Positions 26,746 to 36,081 of a DNA stretch of 64,000 bases are shown one piece after another; the first letter of the stretch is position 1, and each line of letters starts with the position of its first letter. Below the pieces are notes generated by a model that saw nothing but the letters and a program-made list of their open reading frames with translations, did no database searches and had not been told where the DNA came from. The stretch is taken from contig JAAWWE010000005.1 of NCBI GenBank assembly GCA_021404525.1, positions 1-64,000 on the forward strand. The letters run 5' to 3'. Source of the stretch: Rhodobiaceae bacterium (GTDB lineage: Bacteria > Pseudomonadota > Alphaproteobacteria > Parvibaculales > Parvibaculaceae). Position numbers and translations under genes: made by a program.

Positions 26746-27706
26746 ATTGGGACAGGCAGTCTGTAATGCTGTTTGCGAGCGCCTTCAGGGTTGCCGCATA
26801 ATGGTCTTGTCCGGCAGGGAGCGTGCTTCCCAGTGGATCCAGATAGCCCAGGTGAACATCCTCATCCTCTGTCAGGCGCTGCAAAATACGCGCTTCAAAC
26901 TGAGGCTCGGCAAAAATGCAGATTGCCGCGCTGCTTGCCTGTCTCAGATCCGCAATGCGTCTTGCGCCTGGCCGGACCTCGGGGTTCGCTGTCACCGAGC
27001 CCGCAGGTGACAGCTCATAACGTTCTTCAAAATATTGATAGGCATCATGGAACACGATGTAAGGCTGAGCACTCACTGGAGCTAGCTGCGCCTTCAATTC
27101 AGTGTCCAGCGCCAATAATTGGTCACGAAAGGCTGCCGCGTTCTCTGCGAAAATAGGCGTAAGTTCCGGATAGGCTTTGCTCAGCTGATGTTCGATTGTG
27201 GTGACAATGGTGACCCCATTGCCAATGTCGAGCCAAAAATGGGGGTCGAGGGTCTTATGATCAGTCTCTCCCCCGCGCCCATCTTTACGCTCACCTTCGT
27301 GCTCATCAGAATGTCTATGTCCATGATCATCATCTTCATGGTGCGATTCCCAGATGCCCCCCTCACGAGCCTCAAGCAAGGCGACACCCTCTGTGTGCAG
27401 CAAAGGCACAGACGCATCTTCTTTTGCGAGGTTTGCCATCGGACTGACGAGGAAGCCCTCTAGAGTTGGATCAACCCAAAAGACCAGGTCAGCCTCCGCC
27501 AGAGAGGCTGCCTGAGAAGGTTTTAAGGAAAAGGTGTGAGGTGACGCTGCGCCGGTGACCAAGAGTTCGGGACTGCCGGTCTCGCCCATGACTGCTGCCA
27601 CCAGGCTGTGAATGGGCTTTAGGCTCGCCACAACTTTTGGCGCGTCGGCGAAGGCCGGTGTGATGCTGGCTAGACCTAAAATGAGAGCGGCTAGGGTGAT
27701 ACGCAT
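26744..27706 (-). CDS. znuA: Zinc ABC transporter substrate-binding protein
   Basis: The ATG at 27706 gives a proper signal peptide (MRITLAALILGLASITPAFA); longer starts add implausible sequence. The 320-residue protein is a cluster A-I metal-binding protein. Ligand histidines appear at 57 (ASPHTFSLKPS) and 156 (LDPHFWLD), with a further His in YIVFHDAYQYFEERY and an acidic C-terminal ligand region. Between residues 122 and 150 is a His/Asp/Glu-rich loop, the hallmark of ZnuA-type rather than Mn-type proteins. It delivers periplasmic Zn to the ZnuB permease. Neither znuB nor znuC is adjacent, which is odd. It is divergent from a Cys-rich protein gene. Confidence 0.9.
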   Translation of the reverse strand: MRITLAALILGLASITPAFADAPKVVASLKPIHSLVAAVMGETGSPELLVTGAASPHTFSLKPSQAASLAEADLVFWVDPTLEGFLVSPMANLAKEDASVPLLHTEGVALLEAREGGIWESHHEDDDHGHRHSDEHEGERKDGRGGETDHKTLDPHFWLDIGNGVTIVTTIEHQLSKAYPELTPIFAENAAAFRDQLLALDTELKAQLAPVSAQPYIVFHDAYQYFEERYELSPAGSVTANPEVRPGARRIADLRQASSAAICIFAEPQFEARILQRLTEDEDVHLGYLDPLGSTLPAGQDHYAATLKALANSITDCLSQ

Positions 27707-27836
27707 AGAATACCTATTGGTTTGGGGGTGCGCGATCCTAACGATCCAACGACTTATGTAAAGCCGGGTGCCTCGTGGACTGGAATATCCGGGTGGTGAA
27801 TAGGGGTTTGCGGCGGTTTCCGGCTTGGGATGATTG

Positions 27837-28631
27837 ATGTTTCCCTCAAAGCTTGGTACCCCGGTTGGGTACAAATTTGAGCGGGAGCCTGCGCCTTCAA
27901 TGACCGCACGTAAGAAGCACTTCGAGACCATCTACCGAAACTTCAACGCCTCTATTTCAGAGAAATATGATTGCGGCCAGTTTTGCGCGCCATTGAATAA
28001 TGGTGACCCAGTCTGTTGTGATGTTGAGAACGCCATTCCAGCTGCATCACCACCTGAGTGGAAGGTGATCAAAAAGCGGACCAAGCTCTGGAAGAAGTAT
28101 AAGCCTGATCCGGACGACAAGCATGCGGTCGCCGAGGTGAAAGACATTAATGAGACTTGCGTGGCTTGTGTGTGTAAGGGTGCTGCCAAATGTGAGCGCG
28201 ACAACCGCCTCATGGCCTGCCGCTCTTTCCCCTTCTTTCCGTATCTCACCAAAGACGGCGATTTTATTGGACTTGGCTATTATTGGATATTTGAAGACCG
28301 GTGCTGGGTGATTTCCAATCTGCAGATTGTGGAGCATGCATTCGTCAAAGAGTTTGTGGATGCCTATCAGATGCTCATTGATGTGGATGAAGGCGAATTT
28401 GAAGCGTTTATGGAGCAGTCGGCGCAGATGCGTCGGATTTTCTCTCGTCGCAATGAGATCATTCCGATTATTGATCGGGAAGGCGGTTACCTGAAAATCC
28501 TGCCTAAGTCAGGCGGCAAGGTTGAGACAGCGGACGTTAAAGAATTTTCCAAATTCGGTCCCTTCGTCTCTGACAAGGCCTATAAAAAAGAAGTCAAAAG
28601 AATGGAAAAGATCTTCGCTGAGATCGACTGA
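27837..28631 (+). CDS. Cysteine-rich protein, YkgJ-like metal-binding family
   Basis: About 264 residues from the ATG at 27837 (GGGA close upstream); an ATG at 27900 is an alternative. There is no signal peptide. About ten cysteines fall in the first half: CGQFCAPLNNG, VCCDVE, CVACVCKGAAKCERD and LMACRSFPFFPY. The spacing and the C-R-S-F-P-F-F-P end resemble the YkgJ-type zinc- or iron-chelating domain, here spread out with insertions. The second half is acidic and helical without cysteines. I do not recognise a defined function; metal binding is inferred from the Cys clusters, and the divergent neighbour znuA fits a metal-linked role. Confidence 0.75.
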   Translation: MFPSKLGTPVGYKFEREPAPSMTARKKHFETIYRNFNASISEKYDCGQFCAPLNNGDPVCCDVENAIPAASPPEWKVIKKRTKLWKKYKPDPDDKHAVAEVKDINETCVACVCKGAAKCERDNRLMACRSFPFFPYLTKDGDFIGLGYYWIFEDRCWVISNLQIVEHAFVKEFVDAYQMLIDVDEGEFEAFMEQSAQMRRIFSRRNEIIPIIDREGGYLKILPKSGGKVETADVKEFSKFGPFVSDKAYKKEVKRMEKIFAEID

Positions 28632-28659
28632 TGCGGCGGGTCGGACAGGGAGTTGAACC

Positions 28660-29328
28660 ATGGGATTGATCGTTTATGGAGCGGCGTTGTCGCCGTTCGT
28701 TCGCAAGGCGCGCGTGTTCCTCGCTGAGAAGGGACTTGAGTACACGCTGGAGAATGTAAACATCTTTCCGCCACCTGATTGGTTTGCTGAGATCTCGCCG
28801 CTGAAACGGATCCCGGTTCTGAAAGATGAAGAGGCCGATCTGTTTCTTGCCGATTCCTCTGCCATTTGCGGGTATCTGGAAAAGAAAGCTCCCGCGCCAG
28901 CGCTTTACCCTTCAGACCCTGCTGACTATGGGCGGGCGCTTTGGTTTGAAGAATATGGCGATTCCGAGCTTGCCGGGCATATTGGCATGGGAACCTTTCG
29001 GCCGATGGTTGTTAGTCCGCTGATGGGTAAGGAGCCTGACACGGCAACGGCAAAGAAAACCATTGAAGAAAAGCTGCCCTCCTATTTCCAATATCTGGAG
29101 GCACAGGTCGGATCACGTGAGTTCCTCGTGGGGGATGGTTTTTCCATCGCTGATATCGGGATTGCCACGCAGTTTGTGAATTTCGCTCATGCTGGCTTTA
29201 AACCAGGCGCGGACGCTTATCCAAACCTCACGGACTATTTGACGCGGATGCATACACGGCCAAGCTTTGCCGCTTGTATCGCTGAGGAAACAGCCATGCT
29301 GGACAAGGTGCTTAAACGCGCCGGCTAA
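28660..29328 (+). CDS. Glutathione S-transferase family protein
   Basis: A 222-residue GST starting 28 bases after the Cys-rich protein, with GGGAG before the ATG. The N domain reads LIVYGAALSPFVRKARVFL, where SPFVRK holds the candidate active-site Ser, followed by LKRIPVLKDEEADLFLADSS with the cis-Pro and the glutathione-contacting DS. The C domain contains GDGFSIADIGIATQF, the N-capping motif. A role in detoxification or thiol chemistry is likely; the acyl-CoA ligase gene starts 71 bases later on the same strand, but no pathway link is evident. Confidence 0.92.
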   Translation: MGLIVYGAALSPFVRKARVFLAEKGLEYTLENVNIFPPPDWFAEISPLKRIPVLKDEEADLFLADSSAICGYLEKKAPAPALYPSDPADYGRALWFEEYGDSELAGHIGMGTFRPMVVSPLMGKEPDTATAKKTIEEKLPSYFQYLEAQVGSREFLVGDGFSIADIGIATQFVNFAHAGFKPGADAYPNLTDYLTRMHTRPSFAACIAEETAMLDKVLKRAG

Positions 29329-29399
29329 GCTATTTCTTGGCTTTCTGGTCGTCCGGGGCTTAAATCGCTGAAAAGCACAAAGCCTTTGGGGAGGACCTG

Positions 29400-31154
29400 A
29401 TGACAGAGACACATGCAATGCCGGCTGGTTGGCCGGCTATGTCAATTGATGATGCCCACACGCTTCTGACGACCGCCCCCGACTCGCCCTTCGAGATGGC
29501 GGAAGAGGTCGTGCGGGGTGTGAAACTGCGGGTGTGGAAGAACGCACCGTCATCCCTGCGCGAGCTGTTTGAGCTCAGCAAGGCGCATGGCGATCTCGAC
29601 TATCTCGTGTTTGAAGATGAGCGCGTCACCTATGAAACGCACTATCGGGCCGTTGCTAAGCTCGCGCAGCACCTGGTTGCACGTGGCGTTGGCAAGGGTG
29701 ACCGGGTTGCAATTGTGATGCGGAACTATCCGGAATGGTCGATCGCCTTTTGGGCAACAGTGGTCATCGGGGCAATCACCGTCCCGCTCAATGCCTGGCT
29801 CACGGGGCAGGAGCTCGAATATGGACTCGCCGACTCAGGGTCCAAGGTGGCGATTGTTGACGGTGAGCGGGGGGAGCGTGTTCGAGATCATTTGGATGCA
29901 CTCAAACAGTTAGAGGCCTTGATCGTTGTTCGTCCCGGTGGGCCCTTGCCCGATGGTGCTTTGCTCTGGGATGACATTGTTGCGGCACCTGGGCAGCTGG
30001 CTTCTCTTCCGGATGCACCGCTACCGGCCATTGAGATCGAGCCTGAAGATGATGCGACCATCTTCTACACATCAGGTACAACAGGTAAGCCGAAAGGTGC
30101 TTTGGGTACGCACAGGAACATCCTAACCAATCTCATTAGTCTCGGCATTGCGCCGACACGTGCTTTCCTGCGGCGCGGTGAAACGCCGCCTGCGCCTGAT
30201 CCAGATGCGCCGAAGCGTGCCTTCCTGCTTTCTGTGCCTTTCTTCCATGCAACGGGCTGTCATTCCATCTTGGTGCCGAACCTGGCGGCCGGTGGCAAGA
30301 TTGTCATGATGTATAAGTGGGACCCAGAAGAAGCCTTACGTCTTATCGAGAAAGAGAAGATCGCTGCCTTTGGGGGTGTTCCTGCCATGGTATGGCAAGT
30401 CCTGGAGTCGCCGAACTTCGACAAATATGATCTGTCGAGCGTTGAGTCTGTCTCCTATGGCGGTGCGCCAAGTGCGCCTGAGCTTGTTGCGCGCATCAAA
30501 CAGGCTTTTCCGAAAGTGTCTCCGGGCAATGGATATGGATTGACCGAAACCTCATCTGTGACGACACAGAACTCTGCGGAGGACTATCAGAACCGTCCGT
30601 CGAGTGCTGGTCCTGCGGTGCCTGTTTGTGACCTCAAAGTGGTCGACACCGACAATAAGGAAGTGCCCGTTGGCGAGGTTGGAGAGCTTTTGATACGTGG
30701 TCCCAACGTGGTTAAGGGTTATTGGAACAAGCCGGAAGCGACGGCTGAGGCGATTGATGCGGACGGGTGGTTTCGCTCTGGCGATTTGGTGCGGATGGAC
30801 GAAGAAGGCTTTGTCTATATCCTTGATCGCGCGAAAGACATGCTGATCCGTGGCGGTGAGAATATTTACTGCGTCGAGATTGAAGATGTGCTCTACGCTC
30901 ATCCAGACGTGATGGACGCGGCAGTGATTGGCATTCCACACAAGGTTCTTGGCGAAGAAGTGGGTGGCGTTGTCCAGGTGACGGATGGGTCGTCGGTCAC
31001 CGAAGAAGCCTTGCAAGGCCATGTGCGGGCGCAGCTGGCGGCCTTTAAGGTGCCCATCAAAATAGAAATCCGAAATGAGCCTCTGCCGCGCAACGCGAAT
31101 GGGAAAATTCTTAAAACCCAGCTCCGGGAAGAGTTTCTGGCGACCATGGGGTGA
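29400..31154 (+). CDS. AMP-dependent acyl-CoA synthetase (fatty-acid/aryl-CoA ligase)
   Basis: A 584-residue adenylate-forming ligase. The phosphate-loop motif TIFYTSGTTGKPKGA lies near residue 220, GNGYGLTETSSVTTQN (motif A5) near 375, DGWFRSGDLVRMDEEGFVYI (A7) near 460, DRAKDMLIRGGENIYCVEIE (A8) after it, and the catalytic Lys in LPRNANGKILKTQL near the end. It activates a carboxylic acid with ATP and joins it to CoA, feeding the beta-oxidation enzymes of this window; chain length is not readable. GGGGAGG lies before the ATG. The MerR regulator gene starts about 75 bases downstream on the same strand. Confidence 0.93.
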   Translation: MTETHAMPAGWPAMSIDDAHTLLTTAPDSPFEMAEEVVRGVKLRVWKNAPSSLRELFELSKAHGDLDYLVFEDERVTYETHYRAVAKLAQHLVARGVGKGDRVAIVMRNYPEWSIAFWATVVIGAITVPLNAWLTGQELEYGLADSGSKVAIVDGERGERVRDHLDALKQLEALIVVRPGGPLPDGALLWDDIVAAPGQLASLPDAPLPAIEIEPEDDATIFYTSGTTGKPKGALGTHRNILTNLISLGIAPTRAFLRRGETPPAPDPDAPKRAFLLSVPFFHATGCHSILVPNLAAGGKIVMMYKWDPEEALRLIEKEKIAAFGGVPAMVWQVLESPNFDKYDLSSVESVSYGGAPSAPELVARIKQAFPKVSPGNGYGLTETSSVTTQNSAEDYQNRPSSAGPAVPVCDLKVVDTDNKEVPVGEVGELLIRGPNVVKGYWNKPEATAEAIDADGWFRSGDLVRMDEEGFVYILDRAKDMLIRGGENIYCVEIEDVLYAHPDVMDAAVIGIPHKVLGEEVGGVVQVTDGSSVTEEALQGHVRAQLAAFKVPIKIEIRNEPLPRNANGKILKTQLREEFLATMG

Positions 31155-31230
31155 GATTTGACGTCGATTTCTTCCCGGTCTCATCGCGTGGTATTGTCAG
31201 CTGGTCGAGAATAGTAGGCGGTGATGAGAC

Positions 31231-32013
31231 GTGGGTGGTGATGCAGAAACCAGAGCCGGATCTGGCCTCAAGATGCGTGAGCTGGAACAGGCGACAGGTG
31301 TGGGACGTGAGACAATCCGTTTCTACATCCGTGAAGGCTTGCTGCCTGAGCCAGAGCGTCCAAAACGCAATGTCGCCCGCTACAGCGATGTCCATGTCGA
31401 CCGCCTGAAAGAAATCAAGAAACTCCAACAAGAACGGTTTCTGCCGCTCAATGTGATTAAAACCATTGTCAAAGCGCAGGACACAGCTTCCGCGACAGGT
31501 ATTGAGCAATTTGTCGGGCTTGAGAACGCACTCTATCCGTTGCTCGGTGATCCAGAAAAGCTGGAGCCCCGCCGCCTTGAGGATGTGGCCGCTGATGTTG
31601 GCTTTCCTGTTTCGGAACTAGATGAGCTTGCCTCGCTCGGGTTCATCAACGTGGATGAGCGTGAGGGTGAGCGCTGGCTTGATACGCGCAATGCACGCAT
31701 TGTCGCTTTGTGGAAAGGCATCCGCGAAGCAGGCTTTACTGAGGAAAAAGGGTATGGGCCTGATACCTGGGCGATTTACGGCACTTTCCTCGGCTGGTTG
31801 GTGCAAGAGGAAGTCAACTCGTTCTATAGCATCCTGTCAGACCAGGTTGGACAGGGGGAAGCTGCAACAATGGCAGCGGAAGGCATCCGTGTTATGAACG
31901 AGATTCTGCCGCTTATGCGGACGGATCGGGTTATCAGGGCGGTGCAAGAAATCAGTCAGAGCGGTGAATTGCCACGCGCACGGGACAGCGATGAAACGTC
32001 AGACAAAGACTAG
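31231..32013 (+). CDS. MerR family transcriptional regulator
   Basis: A 260-residue regulator with a MerR-type N-terminal HTH: LKMRELEQATGVGRETIRFY then IREGLLPEPERPKRNVARYS, and a dimerisation helix LKEIKKLQQERFLPLNVIK. The large C-terminal effector domain of about 150 residues has a second winged-helix-like part and no cysteine-rich metal site. The likely start is GTG at 31231; the ATG at 31273, just before the HTH, is an alternative. It probably regulates the acyl-CoA ligase gene upstream (inference from position). Convergent with potA with six bases between. Confidence 0.85.
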   Translation: MGGDAETRAGSGLKMRELEQATGVGRETIRFYIREGLLPEPERPKRNVARYSDVHVDRLKEIKKLQQERFLPLNVIKTIVKAQDTASATGIEQFVGLENALYPLLGDPEKLEPRRLEDVAADVGFPVSELDELASLGFINVDEREGERWLDTRNARIVALWKGIREAGFTEEKGYGPDTWAIYGTFLGWLVQEEVNSFYSILSDQVGQGEAATMAAEGIRVMNEILPLMRTDRVIRAVQEISQSGELPRARDSDETSDKD

Positions 32014-32019
32014 CGTCTT

Positions 32020-33120
32020 CTATTCAGCAAAGAGGAGAGTGTCCTCTGGACGCCAGCTTACCCAGACCTTTTCGCCTTGAGCATATTCTGGTCCGATGCC
32101 CCGTTCTGAATTTGTAACCTCAGCAAGCACAGGATCTTCAGCGCCAACATCAACATAGAGGTTTGAGTAGCCGCCATAATAGGCAATGTCAGCGACGGTG
32201 CCTTGGGCTGTTAGGAGCTTGCTGTCAGCGGGTTTGTCCCGGCCCACGCTTACCTTTTCGGGGCGGACAGCAACGCAGACAGACCCTGTTGCTGTGCCTT
32301 CCAAGACCTGGTCTGAGAGGGGGGCGGCACTCACATTCACTTTTCCCTCGCCCGCAGATGAGGCACTTCCGCTAAACAGGTTGATCTGCCCGATAAAGTC
32401 GCCGACAAAACGGCTCGCGGGGTGTTCATAGAGTTCTGCCGGACTTGCGACCTGTCGCACGACGCCTGATTCCATGACGGCGATGCGGTCAGCCATAGAG
32501 AGGGCTTCAGCCTGGTCATGTGTCACGATGACGAAGGTAATACCGACTGTTTTTTGCAGGCGAACGAGCTCGAGCTGCATCGCTTCGCGCAGCTTGGCGT
32601 CGAGCGCTGATAGCGGTTCGTCGAGAAGGAGCACGCTAGGGCGTTTGATCAAGGCGCGGGCCAGGGCGACACGTTGCCGTTGACCACCGGAGAGCTCATC
32701 GGGCATGCGAGCCCCAAGGCCACCCAGTTTGACGAGCTCCAGTGCTTCCTCAACACGGCTTGCGATTTCTTTTCTCGCAACGCCATCAATCTTCAGGCCA
32801 TAGCCCACATTTTGCGCGACCGTCATGTGAGGGAACACAGCGTAGGATTGGAACACCATATTAACCGGGCGCTTGTTGGCCTGCACCTCGGCCATGTCAT
32901 CCCCATCGATGATGACTTTGCCTTCTGTGGGTATTTCAAAACCTGCCAGCATTCGGAGCAAGGTTGTCTTGCCGCAACCAGAGGGCCCCAACAGGGCGAA
33001 GAATTCCCCTCGGTTTACGGTGAGCGACACATTGTCTACGGCACGTACATCCGAGCCATAGATTTTGGTGACGTCGTTAATCTCAATAATCGGTTCGTTT
33101 GACGAAGCGTCGCTCTGCAT
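32020..33120 (-). CDS. potA: Polyamine ABC transporter ATP-binding protein
   Basis: A 366-residue ABC ATPase: Walker [10 protein letters not shown] (45-53), signature [15 protein letters not shown], Walker [13 protein letters not shown], switch His in VTHDQAEA, and a C-terminal TOBE-type domain from about 260 that reads [15 protein letters not shown]. It powers import of spermidine or putrescine. It starts one base after the potC stop (TGATATG), so translation is coupled. Symbol by family and operon; the paralogue potG is not excluded. Confidence 0.92.
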   Translation of the reverse strand: MQSDASSNEPIIEINDVTKIYGSDVRAVDNVSLTVNRGEFFALLGPSGCGKTTLLRMLAGFEIPTEGKVIIDGDDMAEVQANKRPVNMVFQSYAVFPHMTVAQNVGYGLKIDGVARKEIASRVEEALELVKLGGLGARMPDELSGGQRQRVALARALIKRPSVLLLDEPLSALDAKLREAMQLELVRLQKTVGITFVIVTHDQAEALSMADRIAVMESGVVRQVASPAELYEHPASRFVGDFIGQINLFSGSASSAGEGKVNVSAAPLSDQVLEGTATGSVCVAVRPEKVSVGRDKPADSKLLTAQGTVADIAYYGGYSNLYVDVGAEDPVLAEVTNSERGIGPEYAQGEKVWVSWRPEDTLLFAE

Positions 33121-33121
33121 A

Positions 33122-33988
33122 TCAACCTGCTTGCAACATGTTGTTTCGGTTCTGGAGCCGGAGCGCCAGGGCGGTAATGATCACTGTGATCACAATAAGA
33201 ATGGTCGAAGCGGCATTTACCTCCGGTGTCACGGAGAAGCGGACCATGGAATAGATCTTTACCGGGAAGGTGAGCGTATTCGGGCCTGAGGTAAAGAAGG
33301 TAATGACAAAGTCGTCCAGCGAGAGCGTGAAGGCCAGTAGAGCGCCTGCGATCAGTCCCGGCTTCATGTGCGGTACGATAATGTCTTTGAAGACCTGGAA
33401 TTCACTGGCTCCTAAGTCTTTTGCGCTTTCCGATAGCTCGGTGTTGAAACTCTCGAGCCTGGCGCGGATGACAATGGCCGCAAATGGGAAGCTGAAGGCA
33501 ATATGGGCAATGGTGATGGCTGACAGGTTGAAAGGCCAGACCCAGCCACCCGTATTGAAGCCGGTGCGCAGGAAGAAGACCATGAGGGCTACGCCCATAC
33601 AGATTTCCGGGATGACGACTGGGAGCGCCATGGCTCCTTCATAGGCGGCGCGGAACGGGAAGCGAAACCGCCAGAGAACATAAGCGGTGAGGGCGCCTAA
33701 GATCACGCTGACTATGGTGCTGACAAAGGCGATGGTGAGAGAGTTCACGAAGGCTTCGATGAGCTCTGAATTGTTCATCGCCTTTTCGTAATATTTGAAT
33801 GTGAAGCCGCGCCAGACGACATTGCGCTTGCTGTCGTTAAAACTAAACGCCATCAGGGTGACGATTGGCATGTAGAGGAAGATCAATGTCAGGGCGACGG
33901 TCACCCGCAGCCAGATTCGGCGGTGATATTCCAGTGGGCCGATCTCGCTTTTTCCGCGGCGGCCAAGAAGGTTTCCGAGGGCGCTCAT
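33122..33988 (-). CDS. potC: Polyamine ABC transporter permease
   Basis: A 288-residue inner-membrane permease with six helices predicted by eye: the first at 28-48 (VTVALTLIFLYMPIVTLMAF), and the EAA loop in ELSESAKDLGASEFQVFKDI with the conserved Gly. It forms the channel with PotB. The ATG overlaps the potB stop by four bases (ATGA). The short charged N terminus before the first helix is normal for PotC/PotI. Confidence 0.92.
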   Translation of the reverse strand: MSALGNLLGRRGKSEIGPLEYHRRIWLRVTVALTLIFLYMPIVTLMAFSFNDSKRNVVWRGFTFKYYEKAMNNSELIEAFVNSLTIAFVSTIVSVILGALTAYVLWRFRFPFRAAYEGAMALPVVIPEICMGVALMVFFLRTGFNTGGWVWPFNLSAITIAHIAFSFPFAAIVIRARLESFNTELSESAKDLGASEFQVFKDIIVPHMKPGLIAGALLAFTLSLDDFVITFFTSGPNTLTFPVKIYSMVRFSVTPEVNAASTILIVITVIITALALRLQNRNNMLQAG

Positions 33989-34905
33989 GTGCGGTCCCCC
34001 ATGCCTTCGCGTTTCGTCAGAAGGGCTCTTAATGCCAGACCGAAGAAGGTCGCATACATAAGCAGAAAGCTCAGTGCCGCGCCAAACGGCCAGTCATTTG
34101 CTGACTTGAACTGGCGCTCAATGACATTTGCGATCATCTGACTGTCGGTGCCGCCCAGAAGATCTGGTGTGAGAAATGATCCCAGTGTCGGGATGAAGGT
34201 GATCACAATCCCGGATGCGATGCCGGGTAGTGCGAGGGGAACCACTACGGACCAGAAGGTTCGGATGTGGCCCGCGCCCAAATCCAGGCTCGCTTCGATG
34301 AAAGAGCGATCCAGACGGTCGAGTGCGGCATAGAGAGGGAGCACCATGAAGGGGAGGGCGACGTAAACGAGTCCCACCACAACGGCAGTGTTGTTGTAGA
34401 GAAGGGCCAGGGGCTCGAAGCGCTCGCCGATCAGGTTGAAATTGCCAAGCCCGATGAAGATAAGAAAGCCGTTTGCGTTTTCCCAGATCCATTCCAATGT
34501 GAAGTTCACGTGCCCCCGCGTTCGCAAAACAGCGATCAACGCATAGGTGCGGATCAGCAGATTTGTCCAGAAGGGAAGAATGACCAGAAGAAGGAGCCAC
34601 ATGCGCGCCTTTGGTGGCGCGAACACAATGGCAATGGCGACAGGGAAGGCAACGATCAAACAAATGAAGGTGGTTACACCTGCCATCCAGAGTGATTTTG
34701 CGAATATGCCGAGATAAAGGGGCTCTAGTGCGCGGGCGTATTGCTGGAAGGTCCAGGTGATATCAATGTCAGTGATGCCCGTTTTGACACCAAAGCTGAA
34801 TGCCCAGATGAGGGAGAGTGGCGCTAAGAAAAAAGCGAGCAGCCACAAGGTTGGCGGAATGAAAGAGGCCCAAAATGCCCCTGGTGATTTGCGCCAATTA
34901 TCCAT
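33985..34905 (-). CDS. potB: Polyamine ABC transporter permease
   Basis: The ATG at 34905 (MDNWRKSPGAFWAS) is preferred over a TTG 18 bases upstream. The 306-residue protein has a first helix PPTLWLLAFFLAPLSLIWAF and five more, with the EAA loop SFIEASLDLGAGHIRTFWSV. It is the channel partner of PotC. The gene begins about 80 bases downstream of the potD stop, after a terminator-like hairpin, so its expression is probably reduced relative to potD. Confidence 0.9.
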   Translation of the reverse strand: MDNWRKSPGAFWASFIPPTLWLLAFFLAPLSLIWAFSFGVKTGITDIDITWTFQQYARALEPLYLGIFAKSLWMAGVTTFICLIVAFPVAIAIVFAPPKARMWLLLLVILPFWTNLLIRTYALIAVLRTRGHVNFTLEWIWENANGFLIFIGLGNFNLIGERFEPLALLYNNTAVVVGLVYVALPFMVLPLYAALDRLDRSFIEASLDLGAGHIRTFWSVVVPLALPGIASGIVITFIPTLGSFLTPDLLGGTDSQMIANVIERQFKSANDWPFGAALSFLLMYATFFGLALRALLTKREGMGDRT

Positions 34906-34941
34906 CGTGAAAAGCGTCCCCAACAGCTACACGGCAGAAAG

Positions 34942-34971
34942 AAAAAAGGCGGGAAGTTTTGGCTTCCCGCC
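34942..34971 (-). terminator. Attenuating terminator between potD and potB
   Basis: On the minus strand GGCGGGAAG pairs with CTTCCCGCC (34963-34971 with 34948-34956, loop of six), followed by six T at 34947-34942. It lies between potD and potB of the same operon, so it likely lets part of the transcripts stop after potD. Confidence 0.85.
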
Positions 34972-34983
34972 CGGTATTACATG

Positions 34984-36081
34984 TTACGCCGCAAAAATGC
35001 GGGTGCACATTTCATCTAGCTTGGCGTTATGGTCTTCACCAAGATAGAGAGAGCTTTCTGATTTCGCCAAAACATCTTCCGGCGGGAAGATAGCTGGGTT
35101 CTTGCTGTAGCTTTCATCCATTGATTCCGCAGCCGTCTTATTTGGCGTTGCGTATTCAATGTATTCTGCAATGAGCGTGTTTACTTCAGGCTCATAGACA
35201 TAGTTGATGAAGGCATGGGCATTTTCAGGATGTGGTGCGCCTTTTGGAATGGCGAGGGTATCTTCCCACACAAGGCCACCTTCTTTTGGAACAACATAGC
35301 CGATGTCATCGTCTTCGCTCATCAGCTGCGCGATGTCTCCGTTCCATTCCATGACGATGTCGACTTCACCGGATGCCAGCAGATCCTGTCCATTGTCTTC
35401 GTGGAACGCTTTGATGTGCTGTTTCTGTTTGGTGATCAGTGCTTCAGCCGCTGCAAGTTCTGCATCATCTTGCGAGTTGATGGAATGCCCCAGATAGCGC
35501 AGAGCCATCTGAATCATGGTGCCGCAATCAGACATGATTGAGATCTTGCCGGCATATTCGTCAGAATCGTAGAGGACGGCCCAGCTGTCGGGTGGCGTTG
35601 TCACCCGTGATTTCCTGTAGCCAATGCCGATGGTGCCCCACATGTAGGGTACGGAGTATTTCCGGCCCGGATCAAAGGCGACATCATCCCCAAGGAAGCG
35701 CGGATAGAGGTGCGAAAGATTCGGGATTTTTGAGTGATCCAATTCTTCCAGCATGCCTGCTGCTGCCATGCGTGCCACATAATCGTTTGATGGCACAATC
35801 ACGTCGTAGCCTGGGTTGCCTTCGCGCAGTTTCGCGAACAATTCATCATTGTCTGCAAACAGGTCCATGGTGACTTCAATGCCCGTTGCGGCCTTAAAGT
35901 CATCGAGTGTGGTCTCGCCGATATAAGTGTCCCAGTTATAGAAGCTGAGCTTCTTTTCTTCCGCTGCGTTAGCGAAAGTCGGCAAAGCAGATACGGTAAA
36001 GCCTACAGCTGCCGCCCCTTGCATCATCTGACGGCGCGACAGAGCCTGAAGAAGCCCGGCCATCCCTCTATTGCGTTTCAT
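34984..36081 (-). CDS. potD: Polyamine ABC transporter substrate-binding protein
   Basis: The ATG at 36081 has GGAGG nine bases upstream; a longer frame adds unlikely residues. The 365-residue protein has a twin-arginine-type export signal (LSRRQMMQGAAAVGFTVSAL) and a mature part starting near AEEKKLSFYNWDTYIGETTL, the standard PotD/PotF opening. GNPGYDVIVPSNDYVARMA and VDIVMEWNGDIAQLM are binding-cleft segments, the latter with the Trp and Asp used to hold polyamines. It captures putrescine or spermidine in the periplasm and hands it to PotBC. It is the first gene of potDBCA. Use of Tat for such a protein is uncommon. Confidence 0.92.
   Translation of the reverse strand: MKRNRGMAGLLQALSRRQMMQGAAAVGFTVSALPTFANAAEEKKLSFYNWDTYIGETTLDDFKAATGIEVTMDLFADNDELFAKLREGNPGYDVIVPSNDYVARMAAAGMLEELDHSKIPNLSHLYPRFLGDDVAFDPGRKYSVPYMWGTIGIGYRKSRVTTPPDSWAVLYDSDEYAGKISIMSDCGTMIQMALRYLGHSINSQDDAELAAAEALITKQKQHIKAFHEDNGQDLLASGEVDIVMEWNGDIAQLMSEDDDIGYVVPKEGGLVWEDTLAIPKGAPHPENAHAFINYVYEPEVNTLIAEYIEYATPNKTAAESMDESYSKNPAIFPPEDVLAKSESSLYLGEDHNAKLDEMCTRIFAA

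Noticed and set aside
27707..27931. N-terminal extension of znuA
   Set aside because: It would bury the signal peptide 75 residues inside the protein; the ATG at 27706 starts it correctly.
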